Origin: Chloroflexota bacterium
GTDB taxonomy: Bacteria > Chloroflexota > Anaerolineae > Promineifilales > Promineifilaceae
DNA: 64,000 nucleotides
Reading direction: 5' to 3'
Assembly: GCA_014584575.1 (NCBI GenBank)
Contig: JACTMP010000081.1
Coordinates: forward strand, 29,089-93,088
Notes under the pieces: generated by a model
The model's database searches: none
Told to the model about the DNA's origin: nothing
Seen by the model: the letters and a program-made list of their open reading frames with translations, nothing else
Made by a program: the position numbers and the translations under genes
Part shown: piece by piece, positions 1-9,117 of the stretch
How positions within the stretch are numbered: position 1 is the stretch's first letter
Layout of the letters: the number at the start of each line of letters is the position of its first letter

Positions 1-218
1 TGCCCCAGGCTTTCGGCCATGCGCGTAAAACCGGACAGGTCGGAAAAGAGGGTGGCGGCATTCAGCCAGACGGCCGTGCCCGGCGGCGGCAGTTCATCTT
101 CCAAAATTTGGCGGGTGATGGTCATGGGCAGGTAAGCGGCCAATCGCCGCGCCTGGGCGTGCAAAGCCTGGGTGCTATCCCCTGCGCCGTGTGGGCTTAA
201 CCAATCACTGCTGTTCAT
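1..218 (-). CDS. Class III adenylate/guanylate cyclase-domain protein, N-terminal part
   Basis: Only the first 72 codons are inside the window; the gene runs off the left edge. The ATG is at 216-218. Near residues 55-66 the peptide reads ATLFSDLSGFTRM, the typical opening of a class III nucleotide cyclase catalytic domain, where Asp60 would be the first metal-binding aspartate. About 50 residues precede it, so the cyclase domain lies at the very N-terminus. In related bacteria such proteins often carry a large ATPase/TPR region after the cyclase domain, but that part is not visible here. Product (cAMP or cGMP) cannot be decided. The cyclase assignment is fairly safe; the overall architecture is unknown. 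Confidence 0.7.
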   Translation of the reverse strand, partial: MNSSDWLSPHGAGDSTQALHAQARRLAAYLPMTITRQILEDELPPPGTAVWLNAATLFSDLSGFTRMAESLG

Positions 219-256
219 ATCGTTACTGCCTGTGTTTTTGCCCCCGATGGAAGAAG

Positions 257-299
257 TAATTGGGTAATTGCTCAATTACCCAATCACTCAATTACCTAA
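257..299. repeat. Hairpin repeat cassette, CAATTACC word family
   Basis: Positions 259-270 and 273-284 are perfect 12-base inverted arms (ATTGGGTAATTG) separated by two bases, followed by another degenerate CAATTACC unit. The cassette lies between two minus-strand genes and overlaps the last codons of the downstream-listed zinc-ribbon gene, whose Gly-Asn-stop is written by the repeat. The same word family returns at 49911-49989. Confidence 0.8.
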
Positions 300-1796
300 T
301 AATCGCGCCAGGAACTTGCCCATCGCTCTCTGGGGCCGGTCGCCGTGGACACGGCCGTTTTGCCCATTCACCACCACGTCATACACCGGCCCCTCCGTTT
401 TGTAGTGCGCCACCCACATCGGCAGCAGGATGTGTTTGAAGGATTCGATGACCAGACCTTGCGAGTTGAGGCGCAGGTCTCGCACTACCTCCCCCTTTGT
501 CAGACGGTGGGCGTTCTGGCGCAGCGATTTGAGCGCCTTTTTGCGGGCCACCAGCGAGGCGTCGGACAATGGTAGCTGGTATCGCTCGGCAGGCCAGTCG
601 GCCAGATAGCGGGCGTCGTAGGCCACCAGCGTGCTCAGGTCAAATTCGGCGAACCCTTTGGTGAGGGTGTCTGGAGTTTTGCGTGTGGCCGGTACCAGCA
701 TGTCATCAAAGAAGGGCAGGTGGTTGCCATTGACCGGCACCCAATCATCTCCTTTTTTCACCAGGCCGCTCCATTTGATCTCGCCGCCCAGGTCAAACGT
801 CCACAGCGGCAGGTATATGCCGATGATGGGCGAGAGGCGCGGCCGTTCGATGTTGTGCTGCTTAAACCAGCGGTGCAGCGCCAGTTGGGCGTCGTTTTGG
901 GAGACGGCAAAGGGGATGAGGGCGTGGGGGGGGATGATTTCGTGTGATTCGGCCGTTTCGGTGACGTAGACAGCGTCGCAATAGGGGCAGGTGAGGGAGA
1001 TGGTTTGAGGGGCCAGCACAAATTCGACGGCACAGCTATGGCAGAGAAAGGCGCGCATCTGGATGGGCTGCACATGCCCTCTGGCGGTGGCCATGGCGGC
1101 CGTAAATTCTTGCTCAAAGGCGCCCTGCCCAAAACGGCTTTCGTGTTGCGGACGGCCGTCTGCCCCCACTTCTTGCCGGTAATTGCAGAATTCGCAGATC
1201 AGGGCCCTGCCCGAAGCCGCTCCGGGTTCGCCGTCGGGGGTGTAGTTCATGTGCCCGGCGCAGCGGGGGCAGGTGAACTGCTCGGCTTCTGCTTCCAACG
1301 GCACGTCGCTCACCTCTCGTTCCAGTTGGTCAGGATTGATGATGTCGTCGGGGTTGATACGGCCGTCTAACACCGCCAACCCACGCCGGGCCGCGCCATG
1401 TGTAGGGTCTAACACCAACACCTGCTCCAGGCAGTAGCGCTGGTCGGTCGGGTCATCGAGGGTCTGGCTGAGCCAGAGCCACGCTCTGGCTTTGTCGACG
1501 TCTTCTGCCGGAGTGCGCAGCACCCGCCCCAGGTAATAATAGGCTTCGTCCAGGTCGCCTTCTTTGGCGGCGGCGATGCCCTGCGCGAGTAACATGCGCA
1601 CGCCGGCACGGCCAAACTCATCTACTCGTTCACTATCGAAGCGGTAGGAGGCCAACTCCTGCAGCTCGTTTACCGAACGGCGTGGGGATTCCAGGGGGAT
1701 ACGATGACCGCAGCGTTCACATTCACGGGCACGGCCGTCGCCAGAAAAATAAAGCTGTCCTTTGCCACAGTGGGGGCAGAGGTTAGGGTTGCTCAT
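288..1796 (-). CDS. Zinc-ribbon and TPR-containing protein of unknown function
   Basis: I do not recognise a named family. The 502-residue protein has three CxxC...CxxC pairs that look like rubredoxin-type zinc ribbons: Cys7/10 with Cys26/29, Cys176/179 with Cys201/204, and Cys252/255 with Cys270/273. Residues about 64-145 form a helical TPR-like stretch (an AAKEGDLDEAYYYLGRVL repeat followed by a WLWLSQTLDD unit). The C-terminal 200 residues contain aromatic beta-rich sequence (IIGIYLPLWTFDL) but no clear hydrophobic membrane helix. There is no signal peptide, so it is probably cytoplasmic. Its ATG directly abuts the stop of the upstream FAD oxidase gene, so the two are likely co-transcribed. 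The final Gly-Asn-stop comes from the spacer repeat. Confidence 0.75.
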   Translation of the reverse strand: MSNPNLCPHCGKGQLYFSGDGRARECERCGHRIPLESPRRSVNELQELASYRFDSERVDEFGRAGVRMLLAQGIAAAKEGDLDEAYYYLGRVLRTPAEDVDKARAWLWLSQTLDDPTDQRYCLEQVLVLDPTHGAARRGLAVLDGRINPDDIINPDQLEREVSDVPLEAEAEQFTCPRCAGHMNYTPDGEPGAASGRALICEFCNYRQEVGADGRPQHESRFGQGAFEQEFTAAMATARGHVQPIQMRAFLCHSCAVEFVLAPQTISLTCPYCDAVYVTETAESHEIIPPHALIPFAVSQNDAQLALHRWFKQHNIERPRLSPIIGIYLPLWTFDLGGEIKWSGLVKKGDDWVPVNGNHLPFFDDMLVPATRKTPDTLTKGFAEFDLSTLVAYDARYLADWPAERYQLPLSDASLVARKKALKSLRQNAHRLTKGEVVRDLRLNSQGLVIESFKHILLPMWVAHYKTEGPVYDVVVNGQNGRVHGDRPQRAMGKFLARLLGN

Positions 1797-3269
1797 TCAA
1801 TTACCACTAAATACACGCCGCCACAGGTTGGTTTCCAGAATGCCGTCCGGGTCGCAGCGTTGTTTGAGTTCGCGGAAACGGGTGATGGTGGCCTCGCCCA
1901 GGTAGGCGCAGGCCACTTCGGGGCGGAGAACGCTATCTTTGGCCAGGTAGAAACGGCCGTTGTTCGCCAGCACAATCTCATCCATTTCTCGTGTCAACTG
2001 CACCAGCCGCTCCCGATTGCCCTTTGTCACCTTCCAATCCATGGCCAGCGAATAGCCATCTACCCCATAGCTGATCAGGAAGGGGTCGGGCTTGTGCCGT
2101 TTCATCACCGTCAGGAAGTTGGGCAGGTCGTGTTTTTGCCCCAATTGCAAAATCTCGGTGAACGCTTTTTCGGCGTTTTGCGCGGGGATGAAGGGCTGGT
2201 ATTGAATCAGGCCGCCCTTGCCAAACGGCTTTTTCCAGTCGAGGGAATCGAGCAAAAAGTGGTAAACGCCGTGTGCCTCGCGGTATTTGAGATGCCCTTT
2301 GCGGCGAGCGGCGTAATACTTGACCGTGTTCACAAAACGCATCCCGAAATTATTCCAAAACGGTACCTGGAACCGCCACAACGCCGAGCGCGGAAAAAAA
2401 CCCATGATCTCCGGCGGCACGTGCTGTTGGTCCAGGCGCAGCGTTTGCGCCGGGTGCGGGTCGGCGCCGGGGCGCAGGTAGTGGGCGCGATGGAGTTCGC
2501 TGCGCCCCAGGGCTTTGCCTTTGCTGAAAGCGTCCAGCCAGGCGACCAGGTAGTCGGAGTTGTGCAGGTGGTCGTCAAAATAGGCCATGGTCTCGTGCAA
2601 ATTGGGGCGGGTGAAACCTTCTACTTCCAGCAGGCCGGAGTAAACGCGCTTGAGTTGTAGGGTGAGGCTGGTAAAGATGCCCAACATGCCAAAACCACCA
2701 ATGGCGGCGTGGAAGAGGTCGCTGTTTTGCTCGCGGCTGCACGTCAGGATTTCGCCGGAGGGCAGCATCAGGTCAAATTCGGCGATGTGTTCACCAAAGG
2801 TGCCGATTTTCCAGGCGTTTTTGCCATGCACGTTCATGGCCGCGCCGCCGCCGACGGTGATTTTCATGGTGCCGGTGGCTACGGGAAGCCACCAGCCATC
2901 TTCGACGGTGTATTCCCAGACGCGCTGCAGGGTGACGCCGGGTTCAACGGTGAGACGGCCGTTGCCCGGTTCCCAGGCCAATATCCGGTTCATGCGGCGC
3001 ATGTCCAGGACGATGTTTTCATCGTTCAGGGCGGCATCACCGTAACTGTTGCCACCGCCACGTAAGCCGACGGTACGGCCGTGATCCTTCGCCATCTGGA
3101 ATACCTGCCGCAACTGGGCAATGTTAACGGGCCGGTACACATACGCCAGCCCTTTGTACGCCTCACCCCAGCCGGGCACCACCTCCAAATGAGCGGGCGA
3201 CAGGGCCGATGACGGCGCGTTTTGTTCCCACTCTGCCATCATCATCGTTTCCAACTCTTCGTAAACCAT
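1797..3269 (-). CDS. FAD-binding oxidoreductase (VAO/PCMH family, DprE1/aldonolactone-oxidase-like)
   Basis: The 490-residue protein has the VAO/PCMH FAD-binding fold. After the PVNIAQLRQVFQ start of the domain comes the FAD pyrophosphate-binding loop GLRGGGNSYGDAALN at residues 68-82, and later a GTMKITVGGGAAMNVHGKN segment typical of these enzymes. The C-terminal DPDGILETNLWRR resembles the end of DprE1/sugar-lactone oxidases. The loop has Gly-Gly-Gly and no histidine at the usual covalent-FAD site, so FAD is probably bound non-covalently. Substrate cannot be read from sequence; a sugar, sugar lactone or decaprenyl-phosphoryl sugar is possible. No signal peptide. The gene is followed immediately by the zinc-ribbon gene. 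Confidence 0.8.
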   Translation of the reverse strand: MVYEELETMMMAEWEQNAPSSALSPAHLEVVPGWGEAYKGLAYVYRPVNIAQLRQVFQMAKDHGRTVGLRGGGNSYGDAALNDENIVLDMRRMNRILAWEPGNGRLTVEPGVTLQRVWEYTVEDGWWLPVATGTMKITVGGGAAMNVHGKNAWKIGTFGEHIAEFDLMLPSGEILTCSREQNSDLFHAAIGGFGMLGIFTSLTLQLKRVYSGLLEVEGFTRPNLHETMAYFDDHLHNSDYLVAWLDAFSKGKALGRSELHRAHYLRPGADPHPAQTLRLDQQHVPPEIMGFFPRSALWRFQVPFWNNFGMRFVNTVKYYAARRKGHLKYREAHGVYHFLLDSLDWKKPFGKGGLIQYQPFIPAQNAEKAFTEILQLGQKHDLPNFLTVMKRHKPDPFLISYGVDGYSLAMDWKVTKGNRERLVQLTREMDEIVLANNGRFYLAKDSVLRPEVACAYLGEATITRFRELKQRCDPDGILETNLWRRVFSGN

Positions 3270-3272
3270 CTT

Positions 3273-4505
3273 TTATCCATTCCAGGTTGCCGAGAGACAA
3301 TACTCAAACAACTCTTTTTTGCTATTCCGTTTGCGCACCACGTGGTGCGCAATCTGAGTGTAGCCAAGTTGTGCCAGGGAGCGCGCTAAAAGTTGTTCTG
3401 TGGGCGCCTGGACGCCATAAAAAGAAGAATTGCCCACCACATACTTTAGCCGCGCGCCAGGCGCTAATGCCACCCGTAAACTGCGAAAGTGTTGGTGCAT
3501 GTCATGAAAATACTTATGCACATAGCGGCTCATCAGCAACGCATTCTTTTGATTTGATTCTTCAATTTCGGCGCATAGTTCATACAGACTTGCTGGCAAG
3601 TCATCCAATTCAGGGCGCCAATCTTTTAACCGGCTGGTAGCTACACCCCAGGTGCCGCCGATAGAGTCCCAATCCAACGAGCCTGCTTCTACAGCCTGAT
3701 TTAGGAAGCCTGTCCAGTACATATACGGCCGTAGCTCACGAATATAGCTCATACGGTTTGGGTAAGGCGGCGAGGTGATAACATGGGTATAGCGTACTCC
3801 CATATCTGGAGGTGCCAGGCGGGAATCTGCCGGGAATACTCTGGCGTAGCCCGGCATCTGGTAACGGGCGCTGTGTAAAATGTGGGTGGCAATTTCACTA
3901 AAAAAAAGATCAATCGTCTGTGTCGTGTGATTGGTAGTCTCCTGCTGGAAAGACATGGAGACATGGTTAAAAGCCGCTGCTGAGGTATCCATCATCACCC
4001 GACAAAAGGCGATCCACAACAAATCACCTGTGTGATCTGTGCCTGGTTGACCCACGTGTTGAACAAGTACATGGTGAATGGCTGCCAGAATTTGCAAAGT
4101 AGACTCAGACCACCATCGTTCTATTTGGTGAATGGACGGCAGCCACAAACTATGACCTACAAACCGTTTATATGTTTGCACAATGACGGGAATAAGGCAT
4201 TGTAATTCCGCTAACTCATCCGGAGTGTAATCGGTACATTTGGTATTGCCAAACCAGACGAGGAAGGGATTAATGTCCAACAGGTGAGCTGTCAGCCCGA
4301 TCTGGGTTGCCACTAAGCCAGTTGTAGCTGTGCCGGAGAAAGGGTCAAGAATCACGCTTCTATCGCCAACATCCAGTTCGATTTGTTGTCCTATTTCTTC
4401 AACCAGTTTCACAGAATAGGCAGGGGTCAGTCGCAGCCAGCCGTGGCGGTTCTGGCGTTGATTATACTGGAAGGTGTAATCCCCTCTTCTGGAAACGGTG
4501 GTCAT
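3273..4505 (-). CDS. DNA methyltransferase of a type II restriction-modification pair
   Basis: The 410-residue protein has the hallmarks of an amino-methyltransferase. The S-adenosylmethionine motif DPFSGTATT is at residues 54-62 and the catalytic TSPPY motif is at residues 244-248. An SPPY-type motif points to N4-cytosine methylation, though N6-adenine cannot be excluded. Motif I precedes motif IV with about 180 residues between them. The ATG overlaps the stop of the upstream endonuclease gene by four bases (ATGA), so the two are translationally coupled. The pair looks more AT-rich than its neighbours, suggesting recent acquisition. The FAD oxidase starts only three bases downstream, so the cassette may share its transcript. 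Recognition sequence is unknown. Confidence 0.85.
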   Translation of the reverse strand: MTTVSRRGDYTFQYNQRQNRHGWLRLTPAYSVKLVEEIGQQIELDVGDRSVILDPFSGTATTGLVATQIGLTAHLLDINPFLVWFGNTKCTDYTPDELAELQCLIPVIVQTYKRFVGHSLWLPSIHQIERWWSESTLQILAAIHHVLVQHVGQPGTDHTGDLLWIAFCRVMMDTSAAAFNHVSMSFQQETTNHTTQTIDLFFSEIATHILHSARYQMPGYARVFPADSRLAPPDMGVRYTHVITSPPYPNRMSYIRELRPYMYWTGFLNQAVEAGSLDWDSIGGTWGVATSRLKDWRPELDDLPASLYELCAEIEESNQKNALLMSRYVHKYFHDMHQHFRSLRVALAPGARLKYVVGNSSFYGVQAPTEQLLARSLAQLGYTQIAHHVVRKRNSKKELFEYCLSATWNG

Positions 4506-5293
4506 GATGCACTCAACAATGTTTGTACAACATCCTGTACCTGTGACCGGATGGTTTGGCTATTCCGCATAAAAAAAGCAGCCAGATCATACCCCAACAT
4601 CTCCTTCATAAAGGCATACAGTGAAATGGTAGGATCATCGGCCATGCTGCCAATCAAAATGCCGCTGCGGTTATTGCGATAACGAAGCACGATGTCGGTA
4701 TCAATCTGGGCGGAGAAGATGGCAAATATGGGTAGATAACCTTTTGACCAGGCTACGGCCGTGTTATCAATGTCTGCATTTTGTCGTTTACTATCTTTAC
4801 TTTTGTAACCCTGCCGCACTTCAAACACAGCGCCGTTTGTTGGGGTGTTGGCATCAAGTAAACGACAGACTTTGGCTATCCACTGCCGAACATTGTTAGC
4901 AACGTGTACATTGTGAATCTGTTCAATTTCTAGCCGGGCATCGAGCTTCAACGTTTTAGGTTTGCCGGCTGATGTGGTGGCCGCATAAGACCAGGAAGCA
5001 AACGCGGGGTCACTGTAGGCTGTTTGATCACAAATGATCTGGCGAAACAGCATTTCACAGCCAACTCCTAATTGCCTGTATAGGGAAGTCATGCCTCCAG
5101 CCGCTCGATGAGCCGCATACATCAGATCAGAATTGAGGCCAATCCAGGCATAAAAGGGATCAGTCCCATAAAGCGACAAAAATTCATCACGGGAAACGCC
5201 CCCTTCTTTGCTGCCGACACCAAACCTGGGCCGATATGTTTTGCTTTTGAGTACCGGCTCAAGGAATAACCGCAGATAAAGGGAATCCGACAT
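4502..5293 (-). CDS. Probable type II restriction endonuclease (ApaLI-like by motif)
   Basis: The likely ATG is at 5291-5293; an in-frame TTG lies 12 bases upstream. The 263-residue protein contains the block FEVRQGYKSKDSKRQNADI near residues 157-175, followed by a hydrophobic YLPIFAIFSAQID strand. This matches what I remember of the ApaLI-like restriction endonuclease family, and the Glu and Lys residues could form its metal centre. The direct four-base overlap with a DNA methyltransferase strongly supports a restriction role independent of the family name. There is no signal peptide and no helicase domain. If truly ApaLI-like the target would be GTGCAC, but this is recalled, not tested. Confidence 0.65.
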   Translation of the reverse strand: MSDSLYLRLFLEPVLKSKTYRPRFGVGSKEGGVSRDEFLSLYGTDPFYAWIGLNSDLMYAAHRAAGGMTSLYRQLGVGCEMLFRQIICDQTAYSDPAFASWSYAATTSAGKPKTLKLDARLEIEQIHNVHVANNVRQWIAKVCRLLDANTPTNGAVFEVRQGYKSKDSKRQNADIDNTAVAWSKGYLPIFAIFSAQIDTDIVLRYRNNRSGILIGSMADDPTISLYAFMKEMLGYDLAAFFMRNSQTIRSQVQDVVQTLLSAS

Positions 5294-5326
5294 GATTTTT
5301 ACCAAAATAGACAGCTAAGGGCCTGC

Positions 5327-7987
5327 CTACCCACCGGTCACAAACCAGGCCATGATGTTGGTGAGCAAGGTTTCCTGGATGCTTTCTGGCAGCAGCACCA
5401 ATGGCAGCAGGACAATGACCACCCGCTGGCTGGTAAAGTCGTCAATGACAGCAATGCCCGCCACTTCTTCACTGCCGGCGCTGCCGGGGCCGCGCAGTAG
5501 AAACGGGGTCGAGCCTTCCTCAGCATTTGCCGCCAGCAGGTCAGATAACACCGTCTGATAGCTGCCATCGAGTTGAATGACGTCGCCGCTGTTCAGGCCA
5601 GCCAGCAAAGTGGGGTCTTCGCCGGTGATTTCCAGGTCAACCAGCGACGCCAATTCCGCGTCAGCCAGAATGGTGGGCGAGGAGCCGGTGATAAAAAGCC
5701 GGCCGCCGTTATCCAGATAGTCAAAAATGGTGATGGTGTCATCATCAAGCAAGCCCGCTTCATTGCGATAATCGCCGGAGTCCCAGATAAGTAAATCGGC
5801 GTCGGCGAGGGCGTCGTCCGGCAGAGGGCCGTCTTCAGAAGCGACCCAAACAGCGACTTCGTAACTGCCGTTGAGCAAGGCGAGGAGGACATCGGCGCTG
5901 ATGATGCCATCGCCGAGTGGTTCGCCATCATCATCCACAAAGAGAAAGATGTTTTCGATACTGCCTGTTTCACCTGACCCTGACTCACCGGACAGGGTGA
6001 CGGTGAGGGAATAACCGCCGCCATCATCAAAGTAGTCACGGACGACGATGGTGTAGTCGCCATCATCCTCAATCTCCACACCCAGAATTTCTTCAGGATC
6101 GCCGGAGAAGGTGCTGTCAGCGGAGGTAATCAGGTTGTTGTCGGGGTCGTACAGTTCCAGAACGGCGTCTAAATCATCGTCACCCTGTACTACGATGTCT
6201 ACAAAAGTGGGGCCGCCTTTGAATGTCCAGGCATGGCTTTCGCCTTCACCCAAGATGCCTTCTACCGTTTCGTCCAGTTCGATGGTTCCCTGGTTGATGG
6301 CGTCAATTTCGGGCGCTGGTTCCTCCGGTTCCTCCGGTTCTTCTGGTTCTTCTGGCTCTGCCGGTTCAGGGCCGTCTGGCTGGCCGCCGGTGAGCAGTTC
6401 GACTTCGACTTCCTCACTGGCGATGCCGGTGGGGCAGAGGGCCAGGTTGCCCTGCACCAGGCAGCCGGCCGCTTCGTAGCTGGCTTCAAGGGGAATGAGG
6501 TTGAGCAGCAGGTCTACGGTGTTATCCAGCCCTTCTTTGCTGGCAGCCAGGACGATGACTTGATGACGGCCGTTGCCATTTTCCAACAATACCAGCGCCG
6601 TGCCGGACATTTGCACATTACCCAACGGCGTGTTGATGAGCCGGATAGGGGCGGGTTCGGCCGTTTTTTCTGGCCCGGCTTCCGCCTCCTCATCTTCTTC
6701 CTCTTCGTCCTCTTCGCCTTCTGGGGTTGGCGTAGCCGTCGGGGTGGGTGTGGCGGCGGCCGCCAGCGCCTCCTCCTCGGCGGCGGTGAGGATGGGCGGT
6801 TCGATGGTGAAAGTGATGCCATTGCTGTCCAGAATTTCCAGCACATCCTCGTCTGCCTGGTTATACAGGCCGAGGACGAGGCTATCCTGGTCGGGGTCGG
6901 CTACGGCCGTCATGTGAATCTCTTGCCCAATTTCCCGGAACGCCTCCTGCAAGGCGATCACCTGGCTAAACGCCTGCGCGCCCAGGTCGGGCTGCCCGGT
7001 ATAAACCAGGTTGATGGGTTGGCGATAGAAGTAGGGGAAGTCGGCCAGCGTTGTGGTCCGCTCAGTTTGGGTGGTGAGCCAGTCGGCAATGTGGGCCAGG
7101 AAACGGCCGTTGTCATACGCCGTGTAGTATGGTTCCATCATAAAATGCAGGTCGGTGAGGGCCAGCACACGGCCGTCGGCGCTGCTGGCCGCCAACGTCA
7201 GGCCGCCGGGCCGGTCGGTGGCTGAGGACCAGGTATTGTCATCGCCAGAGAGCACGGCCGTTGCCGAAGGCCCAACATCCAACGAATGAGCGCCATAGAA
7301 GACCACCTGCTGCACTTCGGCCGTCAGGTCATTTTCCGCCGCCAGGCTGTTGCCGCGCAGCAAGATATTGCGGAAGTTGCCTTCATTCTCCGTCAGGTTG
7401 TAGAGGTAGTCACCATTGAAGTTTAGATCAAAGGGTGAGGCCAGGCCGTTTAGGGGGATTTTGCTATCTTCAATAATCACCGTGAAGTCAAATAATGTTT
7501 CCTCTACGATGACGTTATAGCGGGTGGGGTCGCCCACCAGCAGCAAACGGCCACCATTAGCCACAAATGCTTTGACGGCCAGAATTTCGGCAGTGGTAAA
7601 CGGCCGTAGTGGGGCCATCACCACATACGCATTTACCGCCCGCAGCGCCGCCGCCAGATTACCGCCAGTATGAGGCACAACCGCATACCCCCGCGCCGAA
7701 AGTCGCCCTAGAAAATGAGCCATTTCGGATTCGGTAAACGCATTTTCATGGGCCATGTCCAGCAGCACCCGGCCGCGAATGATGTCATCGGCGGCTGGAG
7801 CGGGCAGATCGGCAAAGCTGCCGCTGGCAGGGGTGGGCACGGGCTGGACCACATCAGCGGGATCGTAAACGGGAATGTCCCCCCGCGCAGCGGCCCCACC
7901 CAGGTCATAATAGTTTAGATAACGGTAGACAAACGGCGCTGCCAGCAGCGCCACAAAGATCACAAGTAAGAGAATGGCACGTTTCAT
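5327..7987 (-). CDS. Large membrane-anchored extracytoplasmic protein with GATase-like and PPC-like domains
   Basis: No named function is recognised. Residues 4-20 form a hydrophobic N-terminal anchor (ILLLVIFVALLAAPF). Residues about 70-320 resemble the DUF4350/glutamine-amidotransferase-like fold, with VLLDMAHENAFTESE and FVANGGRLLLVGDPTR segments. Two low-complexity linkers follow: Thr-Pro and acidic repeats near 415-450, and reiterated EEPEEP near 545-580. Residues about 585-670 resemble a bacterial pre-peptidase C-terminal (PPC) beta domain with a Gly-Asp-Asp-Asp motif. The last 200 residues form a second GATase-like region (FDYLDNGGRLFITGSSP). The SppA-like gene lies upstream on the same strand, 60 bases away, so envelope function is plausible. 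Confidence 0.7.
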   Translation of the reverse strand: MKRAILLLVIFVALLAAPFVYRYLNYYDLGGAAARGDIPVYDPADVVQPVPTPASGSFADLPAPAADDIIRGRVLLDMAHENAFTESEMAHFLGRLSARGYAVVPHTGGNLAAALRAVNAYVVMAPLRPFTTAEILAVKAFVANGGRLLLVGDPTRYNVIVEETLFDFTVIIEDSKIPLNGLASPFDLNFNGDYLYNLTENEGNFRNILLRGNSLAAENDLTAEVQQVVFYGAHSLDVGPSATAVLSGDDNTWSSATDRPGGLTLAASSADGRVLALTDLHFMMEPYYTAYDNGRFLAHIADWLTTQTERTTTLADFPYFYRQPINLVYTGQPDLGAQAFSQVIALQEAFREIGQEIHMTAVADPDQDSLVLGLYNQADEDVLEILDSNGITFTIEPPILTAAEEEALAAAATPTPTATPTPEGEEDEEEEDEEAEAGPEKTAEPAPIRLINTPLGNVQMSGTALVLLENGNGRHQVIVLAASKEGLDNTVDLLLNLIPLEASYEAAGCLVQGNLALCPTGIASEEVEVELLTGGQPDGPEPAEPEEPEEPEEPEEPAPEIDAINQGTIELDETVEGILGEGESHAWTFKGGPTFVDIVVQGDDDLDAVLELYDPDNNLITSADSTFSGDPEEILGVEIEDDGDYTIVVRDYFDDGGGYSLTVTLSGESGSGETGSIENIFLFVDDDGEPLGDGIISADVLLALLNGSYEVAVWVASEDGPLPDDALADADLLIWDSGDYRNEAGLLDDDTITIFDYLDNGGRLFITGSSPTILADAELASLVDLEITGEDPTLLAGLNSGDVIQLDGSYQTVLSDLLAANAEEGSTPFLLRGPGSAGSEEVAGIAVIDDFTSQRVVIVLLPLVLLPESIQETLLTNIMAWFVTGG

Positions 7988-8017
7988 TGATTATGTTCCC
8001 TGGAGATTGGCGATGAA

Positions 8018-8046
8018 AAATTAGAGATGCGATCCATCTCCAATTT
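8018..8046. repeat. Short hairpin, GAGATTG/CAATCTC word family
   Basis: Arms at 8018-8029 (AAATTAGAGATG) and 8035-8046 are inverted copies with one mismatch. The hairpin fills the spacer between the SppA-like gene and the large extracytoplasmic protein gene, both on the minus strand, and ends next to the SppA stop codon. Confidence 0.6.
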
Positions 8047-8922
8047 CTACCGGTTTGGCAACTCGATATAGCGATAATAGATACCCGGCGGCAGGTTGGT
8101 GGGCATCGCCCACAGCCGGTCCAGGTCAATTTGTGGCGGACGGTATGCCAGTGCGTTGGCATTGTTGTCATCATTGAAAGTCAGCGGGTAAAGTTCCACC
8201 ACTTCATAATTGCGCAAACCGGCCAGTTCACCCGCTCTGGCAATGGCTTCCTGAGTGGAGATCATGCCATCAATCATTCCCAACTGCTGCGCCGTGACGC
8301 CATCAAAAATCTCGGCGCGGGTCAGCGTTTCAAAGTCGGCCACCAGGCGCTCACCACGCCCAACGGCGACAGCATTGACAAACACTTCTTTCAACGTTTC
8401 CGCGCGGCGCGAAAAGCCATCGCGGGTACCGCCAAACGCCTTGTATGGGCCGGTGGTCAGCCAGTCCTCCTCAATAAAAACGGAGTCTGGCAGTTGGGTG
8501 ATGACGCCGATACTGCCAATGGCCGAACCGGGCTTGGCATAGATTTCATCGGCGGCGGCAGCCACATAATAGGCGCCACTGGCGGCCAGAAAATCTACGG
8601 AAGCGATGATGGGCATTTCCTGGCGTGTTCTTAACACATCCAGGTACATCTCTTCACTGTCATTGGCGGTGCCGCCAGGGCTGTTGATGACAATGACCAC
8701 TGCTTTGATCGCGGGGTCGTTGCGGGCATAATCTAGTTGCGCTTTGAACTCCGCAGCAGTGAGGCCATAGATCTCATAATACAAGCGAATGACACCCACT
8801 TTGGGTTCTGGCACGGCGCGGGGAGCGGCATAAATGCCGATAGCCAGGGGGACGATGATCACCAGAATGAAGACCAGGATCAGGCGCAGAGGGGAGCGGG
8901 TTAGATTGTTGGCTGGGGCCAT
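8047..8922 (-). CDS. sppA: Signal peptide peptidase SppA-like serine protease (S49 family)
   Basis: The start is placed at the ATG of 8920-8922 because AGGAGA sits seven bases upstream; an in-frame ATG at 8961 would add 13 unlikely residues. The 291-residue protein has one membrane helix at residues 12-33 and then a single S49 domain. INSPGGT at 80-86 is the oxyanion region, DFLAASGAYYV contains the likely nucleophile Ser115, and GPYKAFG contains the likely general-base Lys161. This is the short single-domain type. Expected role is cleavage of leftover signal peptides or membrane-protein quality control at the outer face of the membrane. Confidence 0.85.
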   Translation of the reverse strand: MAPANNLTRSPLRLILVFILVIIVPLAIGIYAAPRAVPEPKVGVIRLYYEIYGLTAAEFKAQLDYARNDPAIKAVVIVINSPGGTANDSEEMYLDVLRTRQEMPIIASVDFLAASGAYYVAAAADEIYAKPGSAIGSIGVITQLPDSVFIEEDWLTTGPYKAFGGTRDGFSRRAETLKEVFVNAVAVGRGERLVADFETLTRAEIFDGVTAQQLGMIDGMISTQEAIARAGELAGLRNYEVVELYPLTFNDDNNANALAYRPPQIDLDRLWAMPTNLPPGIYYRYIELPNR

Positions 8923-9004
8923 GGGAATCTCCTTGCAATGTTTCTTTCCAAGATGGGTCATAGAATATCATGCCGGTGGGTGGGTAGCAACCGGGGAAAG
9001 ATCG

Positions 9005-9063
9005 GTGGCAGGTGGCAAGTGGCAGGTAATGATTTGCCACCTGCCACCTGCCACTTGCCTGCC
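9005..9063. repeat. Hairpin repeat cassette, GGTGGCA word family
   Basis: Reiterated GGTGGCA/AGTGGCA units on the left are answered by TGCCACC/TGCCACT units on the right, giving a long imperfect hairpin. It occupies the divergent spacer between the SppA-like gene and recF. Confidence 0.75.
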
Positions 9064-9117
9064 ATTACTCAATCAGATACTATGCTCTCATTGTCTGGTG
9101 TTGGTTGAGTCTTGTTC

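Noticed and set aside
3273..5293. The restriction-modification pair as the reader of ACGGCCGT
   Set aside because: The palindrome occurs within the cassette (3725, 4758) and long gaps without it exist elsewhere, so no link in distribution is visible; specificity cannot be read from the proteins.
3273..5293. A larger defence island around the restriction genes
   Set aside because: The neighbours are an FAD oxidase, a zinc-ribbon protein and an exported protein; no other defence family is recognisable.
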